Positions 40,559 through 49,800 of a stretch of DNA of 64,000 nt are shown here, piece after piece (positions within the stretch are counted from its first letter, which is position 1; every line of letters begins with the position of its first letter). Below the pieces are notes generated by a model. It did not search any database. It saw nothing but the letters and a program-made list of their open reading frames with translations, and had not been told where the DNA came from. The DNA is taken from NCBI GenBank assembly GCA_020832665.1, contig JAFIEG010000008.1, positions 1 through 64,000 on the forward strand, read 5' to 3'. Source of the DNA: Pararhodobacter sp. (GTDB taxonomy: Bacteria > Pseudomonadota > Alphaproteobacteria > Rhodobacterales > Rhodobacteraceae). Both the position numbers and the translations under genes were made by a program.

Positions 40559-41215
40559 ATACCGCCCCGTTATGCATTCCCCGGCGCGAAACGGTGCCAC
40601 ATCTTCCATGAAGCGCGCGCAGAACGCGCCCCGCCTGGCATCCAGCGCCACCTCAATCACCTCGAAACCGAAAAGCCGCAAGCTGAGCGGATATTGCGCC
40701 TTGTAGACGCATTCCTTGATGCTGAAAATCGTCCGAGCTTTCAGCCCGCCATTTTCGCAGCCGGCGATAGCCGCGCGCTCCGATTCCAGCAGAACGCTGT
40801 CATGCAGCTCGGCCGGCAAGGCCCGATCTTCCTCGATATCCAGACCCAGCGATTGCAACCCGCCTTGCCGCCGACCCAGCACCGCTATCGCCACGCCACC
40901 GTCATGGCTGATCGAGCCACAAAAGCCCTCGGGCCAGAACGGTGCGCGGTTTGTGCTGCTGGCCACTGCGAATGGCGCCACCCCAAGCGCCGCCTGCGCC
41001 CGGCGCAGCGCCAGCCGTCCAGCGGCGAACTCGGCCCGCCGTTTCGGCACCATCCGGCCCAGCCCGTCACCCTCGGCGCCGATCAGAATCGACTCGCCAC
41101 CCTCGCCAATCCGCGCCAGCCCCAGCCCCAGCGGCAAATCACGCGCGAAAAGGCCCCGCACCTGCTCCAGCAGAGCCAATGCCGCAGTATCAGAATGGCC
41201 CGGCCCCGCGCCCAA
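40511..41215 (-). CDS. 4'-phosphopantetheinyl transferase (Sfp/EntD type)
   Basis: A 234-residue enzyme that attaches phosphopantetheine from CoA to carrier-protein serines. Visible motifs: FCGSISHDGGVAIAVLG near residue 98, the magnesium-binding GLDIEED near 123 and FSIKECVYKAQYPL near 163. The size and the KEC-x-YKA signature fit the EntD-like branch used for NRPS/PKS activation. It lies 6 bases after the NRPS gene on the same strand, so it should activate the PCP and ACP of this cluster. Confidence 0.92.
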   Translation of the reverse strand: MGAGPGHSDTAALALLEQVRGLFARDLPLGLGLARIGEGGESILIGAEGDGLGRMVPKRRAEFAAGRLALRRAQAALGVAPFAVASSTNRAPFWPEGFCGSISHDGGVAIAVLGRRQGGLQSLGLDIEEDRALPAELHDSVLLESERAAIAGCENGGLKARTIFSIKECVYKAQYPLSLRLFGFEVIEVALDARRGAFCARFMEDVAPFRAGECITGRYSAVGGLIVSTVALRY

Positions 41216-41221
41216 ACGCCC

Positions 41222-44200
41222 TCACCCGGCCTGGTTCATCCGCCCGGCGCGCATTGCCCGGCGCCGCGCCATCGCCGCGCGCCGCGCCTGCCCGGCGCCG
41301 GAAGCATCTTCGGCACCATTCGGGCGCTCCGGTCCGTCGTCATCTGCATCGCTGCCGGGCAGCGGTCGCAACTTGCCATCGACATGCGCGGCGAAGTCCG
41401 AGAGCACCGGAAAACGGAAGATATCGGTGATCGAGAGTCCCGGGAGCGCCAGCTTCTCACGCATCTGGCGATGGGCATGAACTGCCAGCAGAGAATGCCC
41501 GCCCAGCGCAAAGAAGCTGTCCTGCGCGCCCACCTGCTCGACCCCCAGCACCGCCTTCCAGATCGCCGCAACCTGCGCCATGGTGTCGCTGCCTGCGCCG
41601 ATTCCAGCCCCCGGCGAGGCGACAGCCGGCACTGGTCTGGCGGCCTCGCGCGGCGATGGCAGCGCGTTGCGGTCGATCTTCTTGTTCGGCGTCAGCGGAA
41701 AGCGTTCCATCGCCACGAAGATCGACGGGCACAGCGCCGCCGGAAGGCTTGCCGCCGCCTGTGCGCGCAGCAAGGCCTGGTCATTCGCGCGCGGGCCGCT
41801 GACATAAGCCACCAATTGCCCTTCGCCCGCTGCGCTGTTGTCTGCGCCGCGCATGATCACTACCGCCTGTTCGATGCCCTCGGCGGCCTCCAGCACTTGC
41901 TCGATCTCGCTCGCCTCGGCGCGATGGCCGCGGATCTTGATCTGCCCGTCGGCGCGGCCCAGAAACGCCAGCCGCCCCGCCCCATCCATCCGCACCCGGT
42001 CGCCGGTGCGGTAAAGCCGCCCCGCGCCGCCCAGGTGCTCCGGCACGGGCACGAAGCGCTCGGCGCTCAGCGCCTGCTGGCGCCAATAGCCGCGCGCCAC
42101 CCCCGCGCCGCCGATCCACAGTTCGCCCGGCACGCCCAGCGGGACCGGGCGCATCCGTTCGTCCAGAACATGCAGCGTGGTATTGGCGATTGGGCTGCCC
42201 AGCAATGCCACCGGTTCGCCCGTGTCCGCCGGCCCGCTGGTTGACCAGATGGTGGTTTCGGTTGGCCCGTACATGTTGAGCACAGCGCCGCCGCAGGCAT
42301 CGTCCAATTCGCGCGCCAGCGCTGCCGGCAGCGCCTCGCCGCCGATCAGCGTCTGGCGCAGCCCGCCAAGCGCCGCGCGCGCACCGTCATCGGCCATCAG
42401 CAGCCGCGCAAAGGACGGCGTGCATTGCAGATGCGTCACCGCGTGGCGCCTGATCTGCGCGGCGACGGAAAAATCGTCCTCGCCTGGCGCCGAGGGCCGA
42501 TTGCTACGCGCCAGCACCTCGGCCAACGGGTAAAGCCCCTCCAGCACCTGCTCGGTGGGAATGCCGTAATCGATCAGGCAGGCGATCTCGCTCACCCCGA
42601 TACGTTTGAGCTGTTCCACCCGCGCCAGGCAATCCTCGACGGTGCCGAACAGCCCCGAATCGTTGAAATAGCGGTTGAAGGCATAATCCAGCACGCCCTC
42701 CACCTCGTCGGCACTGAGCGAGCTCAGGTCGATATCCATCGGGCTGGTCGCGCCTTTGGGGCGCTTGAAGGCCGGGAACGACCAGGCAAACTGCTTCACC
42801 AGCCCCGCCGCCGAGGAAAGATAGCTCTTCATCGGCCCGCGCGCGGTCTCGCGCGCCGCTTCGTGCGAGCGGGCCACGAAAGTATGCAGCATCAGCGTGA
42901 CCTTGAAATCGGCCGGGTCGCGCCCACCCTTGCGAAGCGCCTCGTGATAGATGCCGATCTTCTGTGCCACCTCATCGATCGACTGCCCCAGCAGATGGGT
43001 CAGCACATGCGCGCCAATCTCGCCCGCTTCGCGCCAGGTATCGGGGTTGCCGGCGATGGTCAGCCACAACTCCAGCTCTTTCGAGACCGGCCGCGGCAGG
43101 GTGGTGATCGGCTCCATCTCGCCGCCGCCGCGGTCGAAATCAACCGCCTCGCCGCGCCACAGACGGCGCACCTTGTCGATGGTGTCGAACATCGCCACCT
43201 TGTTGTGCGGGTGGCGGTTCTCCGGGCGCAGAACGAAATCCACCGGGTGCCAACCTGATGCGATGCCCAGCCCGACGCGCCCGCCGGTCAGATTGTCGAT
43301 CATCGCCCATTCCTCGGCGATGCGCACCGGGTGGTGCAGCGGCGCCACCACCGAGCCCGAGCGCACGCCGATATTGCGCGTCACCGCCGCCACCGCCGCG
43401 CCGGCCACCGAGGGGCTGGGATAGGGCCCGCCAAAGGCGTGGAAATGGCGCTCGGGCACCCAGACGGCGCTGAAGCCGTGATTGTCGGCAAAGCGCGCGC
43501 CTTCCAGCAGCAGCTCGTATTTCTTCGGCCCCGGCCCGTCATCATTGCCCCAGTAGAAGAGGCTGAAATCCATCGGTTTTTCCGAAACCGTCACGCCCGG
43601 CGCCGAAAGCGTGAGGCGGTCCTCATCCGAGGTCAGCACCAGCTTGAAGCCGCGCGCAAGCGTCCAGAACAGCTCCAGCACCGAGATGTCGAAATTCAGC
43701 GAGGTCAGCGCGAGCCATACGCCGCCCGCCTCATGCTCGATGCGCGCATCCATTCCGGTGAAGAAATTGACGACATTGCAATGCTCGACCATCACGCCCT
43801 TGGGCTGGCCGGTCGAGCCCGAAGTATAGATCAGATAGGCCAGGTTATCGGGCCCGGCGCCGTTTTCCGGCGCGCTTTCCGGCGCGCTTTCAAGCCGCGT
43901 GTCTGTGTCGATGACCAGTAATTCGGCCGCATGCGCGGGCAGGCTGTCCACCAGCGCCGCCTGCGTAACGATCACCGGCGCACCGCTGTCGCGCAGATAG
44001 TGGTCAAGCCGCGCCGCCGGATAGGCCGGGTCAAGCGGCACATAGGCGCCGCCGGCCTTCATGATCCCCAGCGCGCCGATCAGCATGTCGGGGCTGCGCC
44101 GCGCGCATAGCGCGACCGGCACATCGGGCCCCACCCCCATCCCCTGCAGTACATGCGCCAGCCGGTTGGCGCGCGCGTCAAGCTCGCGATAGGTCAGTTG

Positions 44201-45892
44201 GCGGTCCTCGAACACCAGCGCCGTGGCATCGGGGCTGCGCGCCACCTGCGCCTCGAACAGTTGGCTCAGCGTGGCACTCTCGTCATAGGGATGCGCAGTG
44301 TCATTGAGCGCGGCGAGCACCGCCCGTTCGGGAGGTGCGAGCAGATTCATCGTATCAAGCGGCGCCTCGCCATCGGCGCCCGCCAGATGCGCGATCCGCG
44401 CCTGCCAGATATCCAGCGCGCTTGCGTCGATGCGCCCCAGATCGGCCACCAGCCGCGCCGCGCCGCTTTCTTCACCCACCACGCAAAGCGCACAGCCGGG
44501 GATGGAATCACCGTGTTCCGACAGACCCAGCGCCGGCACCGCCAGCGGCGAAAGCCCGGGCTCGCGCGCCACCAGATCGCGTGCAAAACCGGGGTGCCGG
44601 TTGGTCATCTCTGCGCAGGCATCGATGGCGCTCTCAAGATCGGCCAGGCAGCCCCCCGCGGGCTGCAACGGCACAAAGGGGGCGATGTCATCGGGCGCCA
44701 GTGCAATCGTGGCGGCCAGCGCGGCATTGGCAAAGGCCATGCCCGATGCGCCGCCATCCAGCCCGGCATGGGCGGCCAGCACCGCCGCCGCCCGCCGTGC
44801 GCTCACTCCATCGGGCAGGTCGCGGCTGACGATGTCGCTGTCCGCCCTGTCGCCCGCCGCCGCGCCGCCCTCGCGCAGCCCCAGCGGCCGCGCCGGCGCG
44901 AACCCGGCCAGAACCTTGCGCCAATACCCTTCGCCGGCGGCAATGCGCGCCAGCGCCTGTTGCGGGCCTTCCATCTGCGGGATTGGCAGTTGCTCGCCCG
45001 GGATGGCAATCTGTGGTGGCGATACCGGCAGGCCCTGCAGGCAGGTCAACGCCTCGATCCGCAAGGTACCTTCGCCGCAGGCCACGCTCAGCCCGGCGTC
45101 ATCGACTTCCAGCACCGTAAAAGGGGCGGCCCCTTCGGGCTGCAGCATGGCCGGTTCGGCCCGGCCCACGGCGTAAACTCCGTTTGCGGTTTGCAGCTTG
45201 GGCAGGGTCAGAGGGTTGCGGTAACTGCCGTGATCGAGCGCCCTGACAAACGCCGCCAGCGCCGGTGCCGGGCGCGAGAAGTCCAACCGCCCAGCCCCCT
45301 CGGGCCTGTCGTGGCGCCGATGCAGGCTTCGCTGGGTCATGTCCTGCTTGTGCAGGCGCAAATCGCCCGTCTCGATCGCCGCCACCACGGCCGGAAAGGA
45401 ATCGAGCCCGCGCGCGAAGCAGCGCGCATTGAGGCTCAGCGCGGTTTCGCCGGGCTCGATATCGAAAATCACCTGCTCGACGATATCGCCCATATCCACG
45501 CCCTGGGTGATCATGTGCCAGCTCACGCCCCAGCGTGTCTCGCCCTCCAGCAGCCCCCAGACAGGCGCGTTCAGCCCGGCATGGCGCGGCAGCGGCCCGT
45601 CATGGAAGTTGATCGCCCCGGCGCGCGCCAACTCCAGCACCGGCTGAGCGATCAGCCGCGTGTTGCCGATCGAGAAAAGCCAGTCGAAACCCTCAGGCAC
45701 TGCCTCGGCCAGCCGCATCTCCAGCCCCGGCCCGGGCGCCAGAACCGGCATGGCCGCGCCCTCGGCCCAGCTTGTCACCTCGGCATTGTCGCTGACCACC
45801 GCCACTACCTTGTGGCCGCGCTCGACAAGCAGTTTGCCACATTGCACCAGCAGGCTTTCATGGCCGATGAGAAGGGCGTTGATAGGCTTCAT
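41222..45892 (-). CDS. NRPS: formyltransferase - truncated condensation - adenylation split by luciferase-like monooxygenase - PCP
   Basis: A 1556-residue single-module synthetase. Residues 1-290: formyltransferase-like domain with INFHDGPLPRHAGLNAPVW near 94. Residues about 310-500: only the C-terminal part of a condensation domain (FVPLQPA, NRHPGFARDLVAREP); no HHxxxDG motif. Residues 545-760: adenylation domain, first part (YTSGSTGQPKG 689-699, NFDIS 733). Residues 773-1115: inserted FMN-dependent luciferase-like monooxygenase, MupA/Atu3671 type (FSLFYWG, WVPERHFHAFGG). Residues 1125-1430: rest of adenylation (NMYGPTETT 1206, YRTGD 1294, PNKKIDR 1402). Residues 1440-1505: PCP with Ser1467 in GGHSLL. 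The tail is Arg-rich; there is no thioesterase. The specificity code reads about D-I-L-Q-L-G-M-I-W, the glycine type. Confidence 0.93.
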   Translation of the reverse strand: MKPINALLIGHESLLVQCGKLLVERGHKVVAVVSDNAEVTSWAEGAAMPVLAPGPGLEMRLAEAVPEGFDWLFSIGNTRLIAQPVLELARAGAINFHDGPLPRHAGLNAPVWGLLEGETRWGVSWHMITQGVDMGDIVEQVIFDIEPGETALSLNARCFARGLDSFPAVVAAIETGDLRLHKQDMTQRSLHRRHDRPEGAGRLDFSRPAPALAAFVRALDHGSYRNPLTLPKLQTANGVYAVGRAEPAMLQPEGAAPFTVLEVDDAGLSVACGEGTLRIEALTCLQGLPVSPPQIAIPGEQLPIPQMEGPQQALARIAAGEGYWRKVLAGFAPARPLGLREGGAAAGDRADSDIVSRDLPDGVSARRAAAVLAAHAGLDGGASGMAFANAALAATIALAPDDIAPFVPLQPAGGCLADLESAIDACAEMTNRHPGFARDLVAREPGLSPLAVPALGLSEHGDSIPGCALCVVGEESGAARLVADLGRIDASALDIWQARIAHLAGADGEAPLDTMNLLAPPERAVLAALNDTAHPYDESATLSQLFEAQVARSPDATALVFEDRQLTYRELDARANRLAHVLQGMGVGPDVPVALCARRSPDMLIGALGIMKAGGAYVPLDPAYPAARLDHYLRDSGAPVIVTQAALVDSLPAHAAELLVIDTDTRLESAPESAPENGAGPDNLAYLIYTSGSTGQPKGVMVEHCNVVNFFTGMDARIEHEAGGVWLALTSLNFDISVLELFWTLARGFKLVLTSDEDRLTLSAPGVTVSEKPMDFSLFYWGNDDGPGPKKYELLLEGARFADNHGFSAVWVPERHFHAFGGPYPSPSVAGAAVAAVTRNIGVRSGSVVAPLHHPVRIAEEWAMIDNLTGGRVGLGIASGWHPVDFVLRPENRHPHNKVAMFDTIDKVRRLWRGEAVDFDRGGGEMEPITTLPRPVSKELELWLTIAGNPDTWREAGEIGAHVLTHLLGQSIDEVAQKIGIYHEALRKGGRDPADFKVTLMLHTFVARSHEAARETARGPMKSYLSSAAGLVKQFAWSFPAFKRPKGATSPMDIDLSSLSADEVEGVLDYAFNRYFNDSGLFGTVEDCLARVEQLKRIGVSEIACLIDYGIPTEQVLEGLYPLAEVLARSNRPSAPGEDDFSVAAQIRRHAVTHLQCTPSFARLLMADDGARAALGGLRQTLIGGEALPAALARELDDACGGAVLNMYGPTETTIWSTSGPADTGEPVALLGSPIANTTLHVLDERMRPVPLGVPGELWIGGAGVARGYWRQQALSAERFVPVPEHLGGAGRLYRTGDRVRMDGAGRLAFLGRADGQIKIRGHRAEASEIEQVLEAAEGIEQAVVIMRGADNSAAGEGQLVAYVSGPRANDQALLRAQAAASLPAALCPSIFVAMERFPLTPNKKIDRNALPSPREAARPVPAVASPGAGIGAGSDTMAQVAAIWKAVLGVEQVGAQDSFFALGGHSLLAVHAHRQMREKLALPGLSITDIFRFPVLSDFAAHVDGKLRPLPGSDADDDGPERPNGAEDASGAGQARRAAMARRRAMRAGRMNQAG

Positions 45893-45893
45893 G

Positions 45894-46862
45894 TCACTGC
45901 TCCGGACCGATACGCATTGCCAGGCTGTGTTTCACCAGATCGCGGAAAAAATATGGCGGGTTTCGGCTGTTGCCGGAACCAAGTGCCACCCTCAGCCCGT
46001 GCAGCCCCAGCCCTGCAAGCTGCGCGAGCGTGGCCAGCCCAGCATAGACCCGCCCGTGATTCTTGGCAAAGTAATGCCAGCGTGAATCAAACCAGTAACC
46101 TGGCACGCGGCGCCATTCCTTCATACCGGTGCTGGCCGAGCCGATATGCATCACCCGGCTTTCCACCACGTAATGGGTCTTCCAGCCCTTCCGCGCGCCG
46201 CGCAGCATCAGGTCGGTTTCCTCGAAATACAGGAAGAACCGCTCGTCGAAGAGCCCGATCGCGTCCAGCATGTCCTGGCGCATCATCACGCTGGCGCCCG
46301 CCAACCAGTCAACCGGTCCGGTCTGCGCCGGCACCGGCAGGGGCACCACATGCCGGCTCAGCAGACGGGTCACTGGCCCGGTATGCGCCGCGCCCTCGAA
46401 TTCGGACATCATCGAGGGAAAGCGAAAGGCGGTGACATGCGGCTCACCCTCGGGGCCGTGAATATGGCTGCCGGCAAAGCCCGCGGCGGGGTTTGCCTGC
46501 ATGTGCCGCAACAGCGCGGCGATCGCATCGGGGGCGGGGAAGGCATCGGAGTTGAGGATATGCACGTAATCGGGGCGCGCGCCGTCGGGCAACCCGGCGC
46601 GGATGCCAAAATTGTTGCCCGCGCCGAAACCGCCATTGTGTCCCGATTGCAAAACCCGCACCCGCCCGCCCTGGCTGTCACCCGCGCCGCCTTCGCCGAG
46701 TGCCGCGCAAAGTCGCTCGAACGAGCCATCCTGCGAATCGTTGTCAATCACGGTGATGGCGCCCTCGATGCCCTCCATTGCGCGCTGCGCCGCAGCGACC
46801 GCCTTGAGCGTCATCTCGGCGGTGCGCCAATTCAGGATGATGCAGTGAACTTGCGCGCTCAT
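45894..46862 (-). CDS. Family 2 glycosyltransferase (rhamnosyltransferase-like)
   Basis: A 322-residue GT-A enzyme. It opens with CIILNWRTAEMTLKAV, then VIDNDSQDGS near residue 37 and the nucleotide/metal region HILNSDAFPAPDA near 103. WLAGASVMMRQD and FLYFEETDLMLRGARKG near 215 are typical of dTDP-rhamnose-type transferases. It overlaps the PKS stop by 4 bases and ends one base before the NRPS start, so it is locked into the biosynthetic operon. It may glycosylate the NRPS-PKS product or belong to the polysaccharide pathway next door; sequence alone cannot decide. Confidence 0.9.
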   Translation of the reverse strand: MSAQVHCIILNWRTAEMTLKAVAAAQRAMEGIEGAITVIDNDSQDGSFERLCAALGEGGAGDSQGGRVRVLQSGHNGGFGAGNNFGIRAGLPDGARPDYVHILNSDAFPAPDAIAALLRHMQANPAAGFAGSHIHGPEGEPHVTAFRFPSMMSEFEGAAHTGPVTRLLSRHVVPLPVPAQTGPVDWLAGASVMMRQDMLDAIGLFDERFFLYFEETDLMLRGARKGWKTHYVVESRVMHIGSASTGMKEWRRVPGYWFDSRWHYFAKNHGRVYAGLATLAQLAGLGLHGLRVALGSGNSRNPPYFFRDLVKHSLAMRIGPEQ

Positions 46863-49800
46863 GCCGCCCCGCGAATGCCGGCTTCGCCCTCGTCGCTGGC
46901 GGCCCTTTCGCCGGCCTCGTCCTCGGCCTCATGGATCAGACCGCGCAGAATTGCCGCCGTGGCGCGCACATTGGGCTCCAGCACCATCGAATCATGATCG
47001 CCCGGCACCTCATGCACGCTCAGCCGTGCCATCCATTCCGACCAGCCATTGTCATCGCTGACGAATTCCTTTTCGCGGCTCACCCAGCGCCCGCCGGTCA
47101 CCTTCCAGTGCCGGTCGAGAGGCGGGCGCAGCAGCGCGGCGCGCCCGTCATAGGGGCGCAGCGCCACCTGCCCCAGCGCAGCGCGAAAGGCGGCCTCGAT
47201 GCGCCGGTTGTGAAAGCCGCTTTCGCCGCCCTCGGCGGCGGCCTCGGCGTCCATGCGGCGCTTCTCTTCTTCCCATGCGCGCCTTGCTGCAAGCCACTCT
47301 GCCAGGTAGCGCGGCCCCTTGTGACGAAATTCCTGCAGCTTGATCAGGGCCTTGTCGGCGCGGCTCAGCCCGGGGCGGTGGGGAAGGGGGGTGTCGAGCA
47401 ACACCAGAAGCGCCACCTTTTCGCCCGCCTCCTGCAGCGCCCTTGCCATCTCCAGCGCCGTCAGCCCGCCGCCCGAGAACCCGCCCAGGAAATAGGGGCC
47501 CTGCGGCTGCACCTGCCGGATCTCGGCGAGATAGTCGCGCGCGGCCTCGTCGAGCCGCTCATGCGGTGCGCTGTCGCCCAGCAACCCGCGCGCCTGCAAC
47601 CCGTAGAACGGCCGCTCCTGGCCCAGCAGCCCGGCCAGATGGCGCAGATTGAGCACATTGCCGAACATCCCCGCCACCAGGAAGAAAGGCGCGGCGCGGC
47701 CGACATCGCCCTGATGCATGGGCACCAGATAGTCGAAACGCTGCCCGGCGCGCCGGGGCGCTTTCTCGACACCTTCGGCATCGGCGCCCGCCCCGCCGGT
47801 GCGCTGGGCAATAAGCGCGGCGCAGGCGGTGATGGTTGGCGCCTCGAACAGCACCGAGATGGGAAATTCCACCCCGAAGGCTCTCTTGACCTGCGCAAAA
47901 AGTCGCACCGCGATCAACGAATGCCCGCCCAGGTCGAAGAAGGAATCCTCGACCCCGATCCCCTTCACGCCCAGCAGGTTTTCCCAGAAACCGACAAGCT
48001 GGCGCTCGATTTCGTTGCGCGGTGCGACATAGGCGCCGTCCAACTCGGGGCGATCGAATTTCTGGCCATCGGCGGTTTCAACCTCAAGCGGCACGTCGGC
48101 CTCGGCAATCAGCGCCGGCAGGCTCAGCGAAGAGACTACAACCTGCGACAGCCCGGTGGCCCGGGCGCGGAAAAACGCCTCGGCGCCCTCATCGGGGCGG
48201 ATGCCCAGGGCGAGGTTTCGCGCCAGCCGCTCCTCGGCCGGGTTCAGCCGCCCTCCATCGCCGCCCCCCGCGTCGTCATCAAGGCGAATCTCGGACGCCT
48301 GCACCGGCGCGGCACCTTCCAGCCGGCCATCGAGCCGTTTCATGGTGAAACCGCCGATCTCGGCGCAGATCGTGCCGTCGGGCGCGGCCAGCACCACGTC
48401 GAAACGCGCAAAGCCGGGCTCGGATGGCGCCAGCCTGACCCAGCTGACAATCTCGGCAGGCAGCGCCTGCCAGACAGCGATGCGCTCATACGAGACCGGC
48501 ACCCACAGCGCGCCGACATCATAGCCCTCGGCCAGTTCCAGCGCCCAGCCAGTGGCGATATCCATCAGCGCCGGGTGCAGCACATGGCTGCCGGCCTCGC
48601 GCCGAAAGGGGGCGGGCAGCGACAGATGCGCAAGGCCCTCGCCCTGCCCAAAGCCGCGCCGGTTGAGAACCCGCCAGCGCGGGCCAAAGGCCAGATGTGC
48701 CTCTTGCGGCACCGAAAGCCCCTCGGCACTGGCCTCGACCTCGTATTTGCAGCGCGCTTCGATGGCAGCCGGGTCCATCGCGGGAGGTCGCGCCGGTGCG
48801 GCATGGCCGAACGCCACCGCCCCTTGAGCGTTGAGAACGAAACCGCGCCGCCCGTGATGCGTTGCTTCAGAGCGCAGCGCAAAATCGAAGCCCGCGTCGC
48901 TCTTCGTCAGCGTCAGTTCGATCTCGCGCGGGACGTCGATTTCCAGCGCGCGCAGGAACAGCATGTCGCGTAGCTCGAACGGCCCTTCCTTGCCCGCCTC
49001 GCGCAGCGCCTCGGCAATGATCTCGACCATGCCGGTGCCGGGCATGAAGGCGCGGCCATCGCGCGTGCGGTGCTCGTCGAGCAGCCACAGGCCGTCGTCA
49101 AGGCGCGCGGTGAAGCGGCGATTGCCCTGCGCGTCGAAACCGGCCCTGTCCAGGAGCGGCATCTGCGCCGGTTGCGGTGGCAGAGCAAGAGCGCGGCCTT
49201 GCCTTTGCGCCATGGCATCAGCGGCCATGCCCACCTCGGCCCAGATGCCCCAGTCGATGGCCCAGACCCGCGTCTTGCCGCCCGCCCGTGCGCGGGCAAA
49301 GGCGTTGAGATACTCATTGGCGGCGATGTAATCGGCCTGGCCCGCAGGGTTGGTCAGCGTCGAGGTCGAGGAAAACAGCACCATCTCGGCCAGTGTGCCA
49401 TCTGGCAGCAGCGAATCAAGCACCCGCAATCCGTGGATCTTCGGCGCCAGCACTGCATCGGCGCCGGCCTGGGTTTTCGCCGCCAGCGGCGCGTCGTCGA
49501 TATGCCCGGCGGCATGGATCAGCCCGTGCAGCGGGCCCAGCTCTTCGCGCACGCGTTCCAGCGCCGCGCGCATCTCGGCGATGTTGCAGACATCGGCCTG
49601 CAGTGCCAGAACCCGGCCGCCCAGCGCCTCGAGCCGCTCGATGGCGGCGACGCGCCGCGCGCGCGGGTCGGCGGGGTTTTCGCGCAGTCCCGGCCATTGC
49701 GCGCGTGGGGGAATGGGCGAGCGTGCGATCAGCGCCACGCTGGCCTCACTGCTTGTGATCAGCTCTTCGGCCAGCCGCAGCCCGATACCGCCAAAGCCGC

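Noticed and set aside
44153-46435. Long plus-strand frame of about 760 codons opposite the NRPS and GT2
   Set aside because: The product is rich in Arg, His and Gln with no domain. It mirrors the codon pattern of the strongly supported NRPS on the other strand, a known GC-rich shadow effect.
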